64,000 nt of DNA from Scleromitrula shiraiana (taxonomy: Eukaryota > Ascomycota > Leotiomycetes > Helotiales > Sclerotiniaceae), in assembly GCA_028455995.1 (NCBI GenBank), contig JABELC010000007.1:434001-498000 (forward strand), in the 5' to 3' direction. The notes under the pieces are model-generated. The model saw nothing but the letters and a program-made list of their open reading frames with translations, made no database searches and was not told the DNA's origin. Made by a program: the position numbers and the translations under genes. Of this stretch, positions 24,468 through 36,859 are shown piece by piece (position 1 is the first letter of the stretch; every line of letters starts with the position of its first letter).

Positions 24468-25471
24468 ATGGGTGGATGGGGGATTGGTTGATATGATAGA
24501 TATTACTGCGAAGTAGGAGGATTGATATTCGTGGGTATATATGTATGTGTATTTGTAGATTCGCAAATAAACAATTGAACTAATCTAGCCTTGAAAGAGT
24601 ATGAAACTGATATCTACCCATCTCATTCCAAGTCATCTCCAGTTGATTCCCAAAAATCAAAAGATGAAGCCGCTTTAAAGACATATTTAGTCTTGTCCAG
24701 TTCATCTTATTTCATTTCAATTCATTTCATTTCATGTTATTAAATACGCATTCACTTTCCCATATTCTATAAAATACTAATGTTTTCTTTTCATCCGCAC
24801 TTTGCACTTAAAATTGCACTTGAAATTGCACTTAAAATCGAAATTGAGATTGAGGGGTTTGTTTCGAAACGTGGTAAAAACACAATACAATACATCCATC
24901 CATCCATATATCCATCCATCACCTTTCATTTTTCAATTGATATTTTGCTTTTGCCTTGCCTTTGTCTTTACATTTGCATTTGCATTTGCATTTGCATTTG
25001 ATATTACCCTCTCTTTCAGTAAAACATCAAACACTTGGATTGAGATCCTGTATCTTGCGTCTCCTGATCGGAAACAATAACAATAGCGATTTATTCGTCT
25101 AGATTAAGGCTGCCTCTACTTGTTGAACGTAGTTTTGTTTGGCTTGACGCGTCTCTCTCTCTCTCTTTCTCTCTCTCTCTGGGGGGATATCCAGATTTAT
25201 TACAATCTTTCAAACTTTCTTTCTTGAGCGGTAATATTTCCCTGAGAAATTAGCTTAAACCTGAATGAATGAATGAATGAATGAATGAATGATCGTTCTA
25301 CACGCTATTCTCTACACTGGTGTTAGAATTACAGTTGTATTTCTGTCGATCTGGATAGCCATCTTTTCGTCTGATTCCTGATTCCTGATTCCTGATTTCT
25401 GATTTCTTGTTCTAATCAGCAATTGAGTTGTTCGATTTGATCTAATCCTACTGGACATCTTCGACTCTATC
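24468..25471. other. Intergenic region with microsatellites
   Basis: No supported gene. TTTCA, CATTTG, CTCT and GAAT arrays occur (for example GAAT at 25264-25290). The right end precedes the start of the repeat-built protein gene. Confidence 0.5.
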
Positions 25472-27923
25472 ATGGCTTCTTCACTAAGCTTAAGTCTGCA
25501 GACAAATCAGAAATGCTGCAAGCGGTTGCCTCTTTTGCATTCTGGTTCTGAACGTGGAGATAGGGAGGAAGTTGGAGATGGGAATGGGAATGGGAATGGG
25601 AATGGGAATGGCACGGTCGCAGGAACAGACCAGAAGCAAGATGGAGATGGAAATGGAAATGGAAATGGAAATGGAGAGATAGATGGGGAGAGGGTTACTT
25701 CTCATCTAAAAGAGGATACGTTTGGTATTATAATACTTTCACTATGTCTACGTTTATTAATGCATCACTCTCCTTCCTTTCTTCGTTATCGTTCTCCTTT
25801 ACTCACTTATCATCTTCCCCGCCCTTTTCAATTCTTTTTTCTTTTTATTCATCACTAACTCGGTTTCAGACTTAATCACTCCGACTCCTGCTTTTCTCGG
25901 TGCAGTTCCTCCTTCTCTCACCCAATCCCAATTCCGATCAAAAGCTCTCGCTAATCCAAGATCGACGTCAAAATCAAGATTAATATCAACATCGAGAAAG
26001 GGAACCGACTCCAAATCCCCCCTCTCAATCCCCTCATCCGCCCTAAAAGTCCCACTCCCTGCCTCACCTATCCAATCACCTCTTCAAATCTCAACCAAAT
26101 CAAAATCAAAATCAAACTCAAAATCAACACCTTCCACCGAACCAAAAACAAAATTCGAAAGCGGAAATAGAATCGAGAATGGTAATGAGAATGAGAATGA
26201 AGATCTAGTATTCATCGCCTCAATAATCGATAACGCGTTGATGATTCCGCTTCCGGAGTCACCGACTCAATCGCCGTGTTTATCTCCTGTGAGATTGAGT
26301 GGGAGGATCGGGGATGGGGGAAGTGGGAGTTCTGTTAGGGTGTTTCCGGATTGGGATTTAGATTTGGGCGGGGATAGGAGTGGTTTTGTAGAAGAGAATG
26401 AAAATGAGAATGAAAATGAAAATGAAAATGGGATAGAGAATGAGGGGGTAGAAATTGAAATCGCAAGTGTAGTTACTCTAAGGAGTGTTTTTGGTAGTGG
26501 GGACGGAGATAGGGATGCGAAGAGAGAGGATGGTGCAAGAGCAAGAGTAAGAGCGAGAGCGAGAGCGAGATGGAGTGAGGATGGGGGTGCATGTGGAAGT
26601 GGAAATGGAAGTGGAAGTAGGGAGAGGTTGAGGGTTAGTACTATTGCGAGGAAACCTGTTACCGTTACTGTTACTGGTACTGGTACTGGTACTGTTGCTG
26701 TTGCTGTGGAGGATAGGAAGACGAAGGATATGGATAGGGATAGGGGCAGGGATAGGAAGAGATGGCCGACGGATGTGAAAATGGGTAGCCGTAACGAGGC
26801 GTCGGAACAAGTAGAGAAATCTACGAGGGAGAAGGAGGGTTGGTGTAAACGTTTGTATGATTCTTTCTTTCTCTTTCTCTTTCTCTTTCTCTTTCTCTTT
26901 CTCTTTCTCCTTCTCCTTCTCCTTCTCCTTCTCCTTCTCTTTCTCATTCTCCTCTCACTTCCCCCCAATCCTCCCTACTCTTTCCTTCCTTCCCAAATAA
27001 ACCCAACTAACAAAAAACCCTAGTTCCCACCCTAACCCCCTCCACTGCCATCCACCATCACACACCCCTAACTCCCCACCCCTCTACCCCTCCTTCTCTA
27101 CACGCTCAATCAGCGAACCGAATGTGGGTGGGGGCTCTGGAGCGCCTCGATCGGCTCTTAGGAGGGCGAGTGTTAGTTTGTTGAAGGTTGTTGGGATTAA
27201 GGAGAAGGGTGGTGATGTTGGTGTAAATGGTGGTGTAAATAGTGATTTATTGGTTACTGCTCCCAATGGTATGGTGGTCAGAGTATCTGGTGATAAGGAG
27301 ATGAGAGCATCTGGTGATAGGTGTGAGAGCGGTGGAGTAAGGGAGAATGGTATGTATATTTATTTATTTCTTTCTTTCTTTCTTCCTTCCGTCCTAAGAT
27401 CGGTATTGCAGGTTCTTGATTCCCTCTATCCGTATTAATTCCCATACTTCCCTCCATCTCCCCTCCCTACCCTTCCCCTCTTCTCAACCAACAACATTCA
27501 AACCCACCAACCCACCAACCTCCCTACCTCCCCCATTCTTCCTTTCATTTCCCTCTCCCATACCCCCCTCGCCCTCCCCTCAAAAAAAAAAAATAAATAA
27601 AATAAAAATAACCCCCCAATCCCAATCAAACAACCAACTAACAAACGCAACCCCATCCAGTCCGTCGCCGAACGCGAGCCGTCACGTCCCTAATGCCCCA
27701 AATCTTCGATTGGAACCTCCGATTCCCATTTAATTTCCACCATGACTCTGATGGTGGTGGTGATAGGGGTGGGGGTGGGAAGGTAGGGAGGAAGATAGAT
27801 GGGAAGGGAGTAAAGAGGGAGAAGATGATGGTTAAAGAAGCTGAGAATGGGGATTTTGAAAAGGATAACGGGGAGGCGGGTAGGAAGAGGATGAATGGGA
27901 GAAGAAATGGTGTGGTGGGATGA
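25472..27923 (+). CDS. Orphan low-complexity protein built from hexanucleotide repeats
   Basis: Proposed exons 25472-25724, 25870-26842, 27114-27349 and 27661-27923 keep one frame and give about 574 aa. Introns 1 and 4 have good ACTAAC branch sites; the 271-nt intron at 26843-27113 contains a CTTTCT array and is the least certain. Successive simple-sequence tracts are translated: Gly-Asn (GNGNGN), Lys-Ser, Glu-Asn (ENENEN), Arg-Ala (RARARA), Thr-Val/Thr-Gly (TVTVTGTGTGT) and Asp-Arg. Between them are normal-looking segments such as FIASIIDNALMIPLPESPTQ and RSALRRASVSLLKVVGIKEK, which look conserved-type and are the main reason to believe the gene is real. Expected to be largely disordered. 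No family recognised. Confidence 0.55.
26862..26955. repeat. CTTTCT/CTTCTC microsatellite inside a predicted intron
   Basis: A pure pyrimidine array of about 94 bp lies within the proposed intron at 26843-27113. In the other strand it produces an Arg/Lys-rich artificial frame, which is not a gene. Confidence 0.75.
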
Positions 27924-28966
27924 GTGGGTAGGGAGGGGATGGGTTGGGGTTGGTTGGGTGGGTGCTTGGGGTTTGTATGGATGTATGGATTGATTGATGG
28001 ATAGAAGGATGGATGGAAGGAAGGTTGCAAGAGTGTAAAAGTGTAAAAGTATAAAAGCGCAACGAAAGGATGGAGAAAAGGATATGCCATATCACAAGCC
28101 ATATCACAAGCCACATCACAAGCCACATCACATATAATAACCACCCACAAAGCATCCCGCACCAACAAACAAACAAAACAAAAAGAAAAAGAAACCGTGT
28201 AGAACAGGATAGTAAAAGCATTATATTGATTCAGTATTCCAGTCTAAGATTTCATGATCCATGGCTCCTCACCTTGGTTAAGCGATGGCGATGGAAAGAG
28301 ATGATTATTATGATGGATTGTTGGAGCGGGATCATGGGATTGGTATCTATGGGAGATGCGTGGAAGGGATTGGGCGGTTGGGAGTTATGCTGTGATGGGA
28401 ATGATGTTAGGTAAATGAAGGGAGATTTTATGGATGGATGAATGAATATATGAATGATATTGTGCTGTATTACTTTTCTGTCCCCTCGTTTGTTATCTTG
28501 ATATCTCTACTACATATTGGATTTAGCTTGTCTGATCTGGGTTTGATGGTTATGTGATGGGGTGCGTAATAGTAGGAGGAAGAAAGAGAGGAAAGGGGAG
28601 AGGATGGGAGGGATATGGATAAATGGTATTGTTTGATAAATGCAATGATAGATGGATACTGAAATTGAAGATTTTACTTTTTGATCGTTTATTCGATTGG
28701 TTTTGATGGTCGTCTGTATGTAAGTGTATCTATTTATTTATCTATCTATTTATCTATGTATCTATGTATCTATTTGTCTATATCTATATACCTCTATTGA
28801 ATCTATTGAATCTTTAAGAATATTTCTACCCAAATGTATCCTCTGTTCCTCTATCTATCTATATATCTATATGCATCCATCCCATCCATCGATCCATAAA
28901 TCCATATGCACAAACCAATCTAACATGTATACACCCATCCATATACAACCCCCCCCCCCCCCCCCA
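27924..28966. other. Intergenic region between convergent genes
   Basis: No supported gene; GGATG, CACATCA and TATC/TATT microsatellites dominate. A run of 17 C lies at 28949-28965, immediately after the stop codon of the phosphatase gene. Confidence 0.5.
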
Positions 28967-29950
28967 CTAAACCCCCACAAAACCCTCCCCCTTCCAACCC
29001 CCCTCCGCCACCCGTCTCAACTCCCTCTGTTCCTCCCTCGTCGGCGCAATCTCCTTCCCTAATCTCCTCTCCCTACTCTCAGACGTCTCGACAATACTCG
29101 CTTCTCTATCGTCTCCGGTTTCGTCTCGGAAGGTGTAGGATCGGTATTCCGTGTTGGCCCAGCCGGTTCCGGTGAATTTGGTTGTGTTTTCGAACTATGT
29201 GGAAGGGGGGTTAGAATTGGTTGGGTTTGTGGGTTTGGTGAGGGGCAGAGAAATGAGGCAGCAGGGGGGAAGGGGAAGAGAAGGGAATGAGATGGGTAAT
29301 TGGGTGAATGAGAAACGCTCCCCCCCCCCCAAAATCTTTTAAAAAAAAGCAAAAGGAAAAAATAGACATACATCCTCAGTAAAATAATGCAAAAAACCCC
29401 CATGAGTAACAACCACAACATGTACATCATGTACCCCCTCCCCCTTCGCCTTCCTCCCCAAGTCCCTCAACCAAACCCTCGCTTCCCTAGCCCTCTCATC
29501 GATCTTCTCCGCCGTCGGCTTGTATTTCCCCATAGTCTTCTCATTCCACTCCGGCTGACCCCTCACCAACTCCAAATCCACTTTTCCCTTAAATATCCCC
29601 GCTTCCTCTCCTCCTCCCCCTTCCCCCTCAAACTCATCTTCCAACACGGAAATAGAAGACCCGGTATCACACGGCAACGCACTACTCTCCTGCACCTCGG
29701 GCAGCGCCACAACCTTGACGCCCCGCTCCACCACAGAAGGGAAGCTGTAGAGCGTCGTGTAGAGCGTGCGACGGAGGGGCGAGGCCACAAGATGGGTTAT
29801 TTTTTCGGTGTGGGGGAAGGCCGAGGACAGGGCTTGGCATTGGGAGTGCCCGGTGGGGGTGAGTTGGGGGTCGGGCATGTTGTGGTTGGCGGCGGAGAGG
29901 TTGTGGTAGCCTTGGGCGTGGCGGATTAGGTGGAGGGTTATTGGTGGCAT
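28967..29950 (-). CDS. Histidine-phosphatase-superfamily protein (phosphoglycerate-mutase-like)
   Basis: Two exons, 29950-29372 and 29194-28967, joined by a 177-nt phase-0 GT-AG intron, encode about 268 aa. The phosphohistidine motif LIRHAQGYHN lies at residues 8-17 (catalytic His 11), followed by SPLRRTLYT (about 56-65), an acidic EVQES region and the second catalytic His in VVVTHGGFLHYF (His about 183). These are the signatures of the histidine phosphatase superfamily. Fungal members of this type are usually cytosolic phosphatases of unknown substrate and not glycolytic mutases, so no substrate is claimed. Exon 2 (FTGTGWANTEYRSYTF, then ESRERR) agrees with the conserved C-terminus of the fungal family and confirms the splice. 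A poly-Gly/Glu insertion is encoded by a short repeat. Confidence 0.88.
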
Positions 29951-31272
29951 TTTTCTTTTTCTTTTTCTTTTTCTTGTGGGGGAGAGGGGGGGTGGATTTG
30001 GATTAATTGATGTTCAAGAAAGGAGAAAAAAAGGAGTTTGGAGAGAAAGATTATGTATGTTGTGAGTAAGTAGTAGTGAATGTGAAAAGAATTGAGTCAC
30101 TATATTCCCAATCGTCCACTTAATTATCAAACAATCAATCAATTAAACAATCAAAGTGCCAAAAGCTCTAGGGAAAAAAATCAATCAAGTCATCGGTCTA
30201 GTGAGTGAGTCAAGTTAACAGATGACGAAATGTCCACCCCCTCCACACATCACATAACCCCCCACCAATGAAGTGGGTGAAGTGGGGCGGGGCAATTGAG
30301 AAATCTATTCATAGAAGTAGTGGGGCTCGTTTGGGGGGGTAGAAGCTCGAGAAGATTTGCCGGGTGAGCCGGATCCGGTTATTGTGTGGTTTGATCCATA
30401 TCTATCATATTGTAATGTTTGCTCGGATTCATATATTTATTTGAGGGATTCAGGTTGGATAGGAAATTGTTCTATGTTATCTATCCCATTTATTCATACT
30501 CTTGAATCAAATCAAATCTAATCTAATCGAATGGGATGGAATGGAATCGATTCTCTTCTTACGCTTGGAGACCTACAGAAGAGTAAATGGTGGAAAGGTG
30601 GGAATACGCTATCAAGGTCGAGATCGAGGGAATTGCTGTAAAACTTCCCTTCATTTTTCTCTGGTATTGATATCCTTTGCTTATGCTATTATGAAGGTAT
30701 ATAGCTGGAGTCTGTTCACCTTCTCACTGTTAATTATCATCTATTGATTCACTCATCCAATCATCCAATCAATCAATTAATCAATCAATCATTTGTACTC
30801 GTAGCTAAGGAAGAATTTTTTGAAACGTAGAATCTTGACTTCCTATCATATTCTGCTATACAGTAACTAGAGTTCAACCAGACGCCTATCCTGGTCTTAT
30901 TCTGTCCTGTTTGCAGTGCCATGTTTTTATCTACCCTATCCCATCTATTCCAATTCCAATTCCACTTCCCAAAAATGGGAGTTAAGAAGAATGAATGAAT
31001 GAATGAATGAATAAACGCCAGATAGATAGATACCCATTGATGTTTCTATCCCAATCTCATTCCAATAACCCAGAAACTCGAGACATCATATCCGTCCCAT
31101 GTCCATATCCAAGATACGTTTTGGATATATGAATATAGTTTGAGTTCACTTTTCCGTACTCCAGTTCCATCTTATCCGGTTTATCCAATCCGTGTAATCC
31201 GCAACTCCATGAAAAATTTCAATCCCATCCCATCCCATCCCATCCCGCCATATCCCCCCTGCAACCTCCAAC
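29951..31272. other. Intergenic region
   Basis: No supported gene on either strand. Repeats of AATC, GAAT and ATCCC are present (for example ATCCC near 31224-31245). Promoter of the phosphatase gene at the left end, 3' flank of the small secreted protein gene at the right end. Confidence 0.5.
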
Positions 31273-31869
31273 CTAAACCTCACAAACTCCCGTCCCCTCA
31301 TCGAGTCCACAAGTAATCATCGCATCTTCCGCTCCCGGACCAATACCCCAGAAGTGTTTGTGCGAGCCCTGTTCTCCTCTCGTCTTGGTGTGTAGAAAGA
31401 TACAGCAGCATTGAGGAGAGTCATTTGAACTGGAAGAGCGAGCAACGGCTTTGCCGCAGATCTTTTTGTTGTCGTAGGGGTCGGCAAGGGGGAATTGACC
31501 TATAGGTGTAGGGGGTTAACTTTGTACAGTTTCGGGGTGATTCGTTAGGGGTGGGAAGAGGAGGGAAGGCCCGGGGATGATGAATGGTTTGGAGAAGAGA
31601 TTGTACACTCGTGCTTATCTCTTCATTCCCAAGACAAATCGAAAAAAAAAAAAAAAAAAAAACAGTTATAATAAAAATGAAAAAAAAAACATACTATCAG
31701 CTCTCAATCTAAAATTACGACTGAGGTTATCCGTCGCAAATAATTGAGCCATATACGAAAGATCATCTTCTGTCATGCTTGAAGCAGGTGCTGGAGCTGG
31801 GACAGGAATCGCGGAGACTGAGCCGGTGACGAAGAGGATTGTCAAAACTGATGAGATTGAGATATGCAT
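31273..31869 (-). CDS. Small secreted cysteine-containing protein (effector-like)
   Basis: Two exons, 31869-31695 and 31499-31273, with a phase-1 GT-AG intron of 195 nt, encode about 133 aa. The start at 31869 gives a clean signal peptide (MHISISSVLTILFVTGSVSA) followed by Pro/Ala-rich IPVPAPAPASS; the upstream ATG at 31905 would spoil it. The mature chain has six cysteines: one in KKICGK, three adjacent in PQCCCIF, and one each in MITCGL and GVCEV. Small size, secretion signal, even cysteine number and no known enzyme motif fit a candidate effector or other apoplastic protein of a plant-associated fungus; this is inference. The second exon has no ATG-initiated frame and would be missed without splicing. 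Confidence 0.65.
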
Positions 31870-32845
31870 TTTGACGTGATATTTGCTTTTTTCGTGAGGT
31901 TTCAATTGAATTGATATAAGTAATTGATTTATGGGTAAACGTTGCGCTGAATAGAGTAGGAGATAATTATTTCATGAGGACTCTCTACCCAATATCTATA
32001 TATATATATATATATATCGATTGATCGTTTGCTTGTTTGTTCGTGTTTTACAAAGAAATTGGATTGAAGAAAAGAAATCGAAATAAAATCAAATGTGCGA
32101 ATGGCCGTATAATAGTGTTTGCTCTAACAAGCAACTAAAGCTTTAGACCTTCACGCCGTTGAAGACTATTGAAATACTATTGGATCTAGCAGTTGACCGA
32201 CTAATACCGGTATTGATTGATGGTGTAAAGAGATAAGAGATTAAACCTCAAGAAACCAAAAAAGATCTAGATGAAAAGAAAAAGACAAATATGAAATGAA
32301 ATAAAATAAAATAAAATAAAATAAAATAAATCAAAAGCTTCAGGAACTTCGAAACTTGTAATGATGTAAACATATATATCTGAATATTCCTTCTAACCAT
32401 GCTCATGCTACTAATATATGTATGCACCGTCACTCACTCCTCCAATCTCATTGAAAAAGTTATAGAAGGTGAGATTGATAGACAGAAAATCAAATCCTAT
32501 CTGCATGTATATGATCGGCACAGCAAATTCAAGGTCAAAAGTAAGGTACCCGGGATACCTAGATATATATATATATATAATGAAAATCTGAGATGGACAC
32601 TTATTTATGCTTGCTCACATCATCTGATCTGATCTCATCTCATCTCAGACAAACCATACAAAATATATATTTGACCTGTGTCCTCTCGGGGTCGACTTTT
32701 TGTCTTGGCTTTATAAATCACATCATATCATACCAGATCAGATCACCACAAACCGAACCGTCTTCAGCTTGATACCTAGACGGTAGCCGCATTGAATTCG
32801 GAACGGGGAAAAGAATGAAATAAGTAGAAAAATTATATACGGAGC

Positions 32846-32912
<67 letters not shown>

Positions 32913-33935
32913 AAACAAGTTATCAAAGTAAGGAAGTGGCAAAGGCAAGTGGCTGATATTGTGAAACAATCAAACGAGGTTCGGTTCAAGCTACAAAAAA
33001 AATGGTTCGAAGGATGATTTGTAGGGGCTTTCCCCCGGTTATTACTGTCAAGATTGTCAATCCTTTCATTCGATATTTTTAGATCCTGTTGTTAATAAAT
33101 GGAACATCAAATCCTAAAAGAAAACTGTGGGTTCTTGTCTCTCCGAACTTTTTGTTGGTGTTTCTTTTTTTTTTTTTTTTTCTTTTTTGTCTTTCTTTCA
33201 AAACAGTTTGTATATTCATAACGGTTTTCTTGAAGGTAGCGTTCGTACTTGTATAACCAATAGGAATTCTACCTATATAACCATGCTCTTTAGAACTGGA
33301 GGGGATATTCATATCACTCAATGCTGAGATCAAAGTCGATTTGGTGGCTGAACTGGAGGAGTAAAATTATTGCTGGGGAAACTTGTCGTCATCTTTTTAA
33401 GTCTTTAAATTCAGCTACTATTCTATACGCGTCATGACTTCGAAATCACTCAATGAGACCGGAGTTATAGCTTTTCTTATATTCATGCTATTCATGATTT
33501 ATATTTCTCAGCTGGCTGTGTTAAACATTTCGGAATTGGTGATTCAGCTCAGCGACATCAACGAGACCTCGAAACCTCGAAACCTCGAAACCTCGAAACC
33601 TCAAGACCTCGAGACCAGTCACAGTACAAAACCTTGCAGGTATTACATAATCATCTCACCGGGTATAATTGATTAATCTTCCGAGACGGATATTAATTAA
33701 TCCATCCCATAATTTCATTTTTATACTGCATGTTTCCATCAAAAGTCTCACCCCCTTTTTTTATATATTGATTCGATTCTTCTCCACAACTGTATAACAT
33801 GAATATGTTATCCTCGGATCATTATTGCTAGGCAGTGACTTTCTCAAGTTTCAAAGTCTTGTTTGTGGTGACGACTATCAAGCTGAACTTGAACAATTAA
33901 AAGATTTTGAGCTACCGACTAATATCATCAGCAAT
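31870..33935. other. Intergenic region with microsatellites
   Basis: No supported gene. Contains TA, TAAAA, GTTA and GAAACCTC repeats. The frame at 33434-33676 has one hydrophobic segment but otherwise consists of the GAAACCTC repeat and is not called as a gene. Confidence 0.5.
32847..32912. repeat. GTTA tetranucleotide microsatellite
   Basis: About 16 uninterrupted GTTA units. The lack of interruptions suggests recent expansion, so it is likely polymorphic. Confidence 0.95.
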
Positions 33936-36001
33936 ATGGTTCTTTATCGATATAGTATAGTTTGCATCTTGCCACGAAATAGTTCTAGATGCTTGCGGAT
34001 TCCAACTTTAAAACGGAGATGTTTTTCAACATCGTCACCTGATGTGGAATATCATGATATAGCTTGTGGAAGCTCTGGTAAAATAACTGTTGAGTAGGTT
34101 GATTTTTTGTTTCATTTTTTGTCTTTAAGTCAGGTTTTTAAATTTTGAGCTTCTAGGTAAGCGTGTCGTCGTTTCAATTTTTGGGATATATTTATTATCA
34201 TTTTATTCTGTCAAATTATAAAATGGTATAGGCAGTTAAACTTAACGGGATACATTGGCATCTTGGACTAGTCAATCTATCAGGGTTAGCTATATTCAGG
34301 GTGCCTTTTACTTTCATGAGTCTTGACTCTTCTGAAAGAAGTATCAGTTACTTTGGTTAAGGACAGTCATCAGAACCATACACTAGACGCATATTACTTA
34401 GTTGCCGCCATATTTAGAGTATCAGTAGAAATAATTCTGTAATTTTGCTTTTAACCCCAGAGCTACAAGCTAATTATCATCCAATAGACTACATAATGCA
34501 TCTCTCATTCATAAATCACCAACCACTCCTATCATTGTCTATCTACCACCATATCCATCATCTTCACCACAACCACCACCTTCATTTCTTTTGAAAGAAT
34601 ACCCAGTCTTGAGTATTCCATATCGTTGGTCACATAATCCTAATGTACCTTTTCGAATTCAGAAATCTCATTCCTGGCCAATACCACGTAAGTAATATAT
34701 CCTCATTTTCGTCCTCATAACTGTGGAAGCTTCAATGCACTCACCACTATACTAAATTCCAAAATATTCGCTAACACTCCACAGTTCACGACACACTCGA
34801 AGCCTACACCTGGCTCCTAAACACCTACCTTCCATCCCTCCAAGTCAGACCCCCAACCCTAAACCACTCACCCCCCACCCGACCCCTCATCCTCTACGGT
34901 TCTTATTTGGGCGGTACCCTCAGCGCCACTCTCGCCCTAACCGAATCTTACAAGTACCCACACAAACCTTCAAACACAAAAATTCACTCCCTAATCGTTC
35001 ACAATGGTATCTTCGACTGGACGCCTATATCGAGCACGCCTGATCCCGCTCGGTCCCTTTCATCATCGCGAATCCTTTCGACCGAAGAACTATACACTCA
35101 GAAACCATGGACGGAGAATACATTACACGCATTAAAGACGCGACTTTTTCAAACCCCAGAACAAACATTCGATGCGTTTGTGAGCCCGATTTTATTTTTC
35201 AGGACAGCAGGGGTCGGGGTTCCGAGGAGGTGGTTGAGTCCTTGTTCTTCCAAATCCAACACCAATCCTACCCCTTCCTCACCATCATCAACTTACGATC
35301 AAGACCCCTCCGATTACGACCCATCAGCATACGACCCCTCTACCCCATCCAACTCACACTCACCGTCGCCGGATCTGTGGGACGATATCAACCTCAATGA
35401 TGATCAGGATTCCGAGTCTAAGTCTGAAGAACCATTACCCCCACGTAACCGCATATCCCACCTCACATATCCACCTTCTAGAATCTTTGCGCCGAATATC
35501 TTGAGGATTCCTAGGACTTTGTTTATTTATTCTTCTTCCAGCTCTCCCTCCCCATCAAATCCACCTCCAAATCCACCCCCACCCCCAGCAATATCATCCA
35601 ATACCAAAACCGTACATCAATATCAAGACCCCGATAAAAACGACAAATACGACAAATACGACAAATACGACGAAGACGAAGACGAAGAAGAAGAAGAAAT
35701 AACAAACCACACAAACCACTCGCATGCGAATGCGAACGCGAATTCGAATGATAATAAGGATAGGCAAGATATCCCCACCACCACCACCACCATATTCGAA
35801 AACCAAGCAAAAACCCTCTCGAAACTAATGCAGAGGAGTGTGAGAATCCACGAGCTGGGGGCGCGGCGCGTCTGGGATGAGGATTGTGATGTTGAGGGGA
35901 TTGCGGGGGGGAGGGTGGAGGTTTGTGGGGGGGTTTGTGGGGAGGGGGAGGGGAAAGAAGAGGGGATGATTAGAGTGTGGCTTGAGGAGGGGGGATTGTG
36001 A
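33936..36001 (+). CDS. Alpha/beta-hydrolase-like protein with presequence-like N-terminus
   Basis: Three exons, 33936-34093, 34488-34687 and 34785-36001, with GT-AG introns of 394 and 97 nt and frame kept, encode about 524 aa. Exon 1 is basic and Arg-rich (ILPRNSSRCLRIPTLKRRCF), like a mitochondrial presequence, then EYHDIACGSSGKITVE. Exon 2 carries the strand PIIVYLPPYP and YPVLSIPYRWSHNPN; exon 3 has PLHDTLEAYTWLL, the nucleophile-elbow region LILYGSYLGGTLSATLALTE (about residues 153-172) and IVHNGIFDW. These are hallmarks of a fungal alpha/beta-hydrolase-fold family. The elbow reads GSYLG instead of a strict GxSxG, so catalytic activity is uncertain. The C-terminal third has a low-complexity insertion (KYDKYDKYDEDEDEEEEE) from a microsatellite. 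Intron 1 is inferred from phase and family match. Confidence 0.75.
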
Positions 36002-36859
36002 TGGGATGTGGTGGGATGGGGTGTGTATATGGAAGAAAGGAAGAAGAAAGAAAGGAAGAAAAAGAGGAAGGAAGGAAGGAAAGAAGCAATAAATTCGCTA
36101 GTGGTCGGTTGGTTTGACAAAATTCATATGTCGTGCTATTTATACATTATATGGATATGATACATATATACATACACATCAATCAAAATCTCAATCTTAA
36201 TCATAATCACAATCTCAATCTCAGTCTCAATCACAATGCCATCATAATGCCATCATCTCTCAATCATAATCATAATCATAATCATAATCATAATCATAAT
36301 CATAATCATGATCATGATCATGATCATGATCTCAATCTCAATCTTAATCATAATCATAATCTTAATCTTAATCACAATATAGATCCATAAATCCTCATTT
36401 ATCAATCCTCAATTAATTCTCTCCTCAATTAATTCTCTCCTCAATTAATTCTCTCCCAACTAAACTAATGTAAGAAAAAGCCAGACTATTTATTATATTA
36501 ACCTCTCTATGCACATCAACAAAAAGAAGCAAAACAGAATAAAATATCCTTCCCCTCCCATCCCTTCCCTTCCCTTCCCGTTCTATAAGTATTCTACCCT
36601 GATATTCCCCCCCTCTCTCTCTCTGCGCAAATAAAAGTAATAATAGCCCCACCAAGTAATATCGATCCATTCATCCATTCCATCCAGTGATTCATCCTTC
36701 AATTATCATATCCACATCCACATCCACATCCACATTCAATCATACACCCCCCTCTCTAATCTTACACCTTCTCATCTACCAACCAATCCTAAGAAAATAA
36801 TCCACCTATAACAACCCAAACAAATCGCACAATTATTAGTTCCTCCACTCATGCACTCC
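36002..36859. other. Intergenic region dominated by AATCAT repeats
   Basis: 3' flanks of two convergent genes. The interval 36181-36379 is a CAATCT/AATCAT/CATGAT repeat array that yields an Asn-His-rich artificial frame. No gene supported. Confidence 0.55.
36181..36379. repeat. AATCAT/CATGAT/AATCTC microsatellite
   Basis: Nearly 200 bp of hexanucleotide-type units, including (AATCAT)n and (CATGAT)n blocks. The translated Asn-His frame has no non-repeat sequence and is rejected as a gene. Confidence 0.85.

Noticed and set aside
26267..26968. 233-codon minus-strand frame
   Set aside because: Shadow of the hexanucleotide-repeat gene: its Arg/Lys and Ser/Phe runs are the reverse translation of the repeats.
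32847..32912. GTTA array as a telomere-like repeat
   Set aside because: Unit is not TTAGGG and the array is short and internal; an ordinary microsatellite.
33434..33676. Possible extra first exon (hydrophobic segment plus GAAACCTC repeat) joined to 33836
   Set aside because: A GT-AG junction would keep the frame, but the hydrolase has a good ATG at 33936 with a presequence-like start, and the candidate exon is mostly a simple repeat.
36133..36390. Asn-His-rich 85-codon frame
   Set aside because: Pure translation of the AATCAT/CATGAT microsatellite, no unique sequence.
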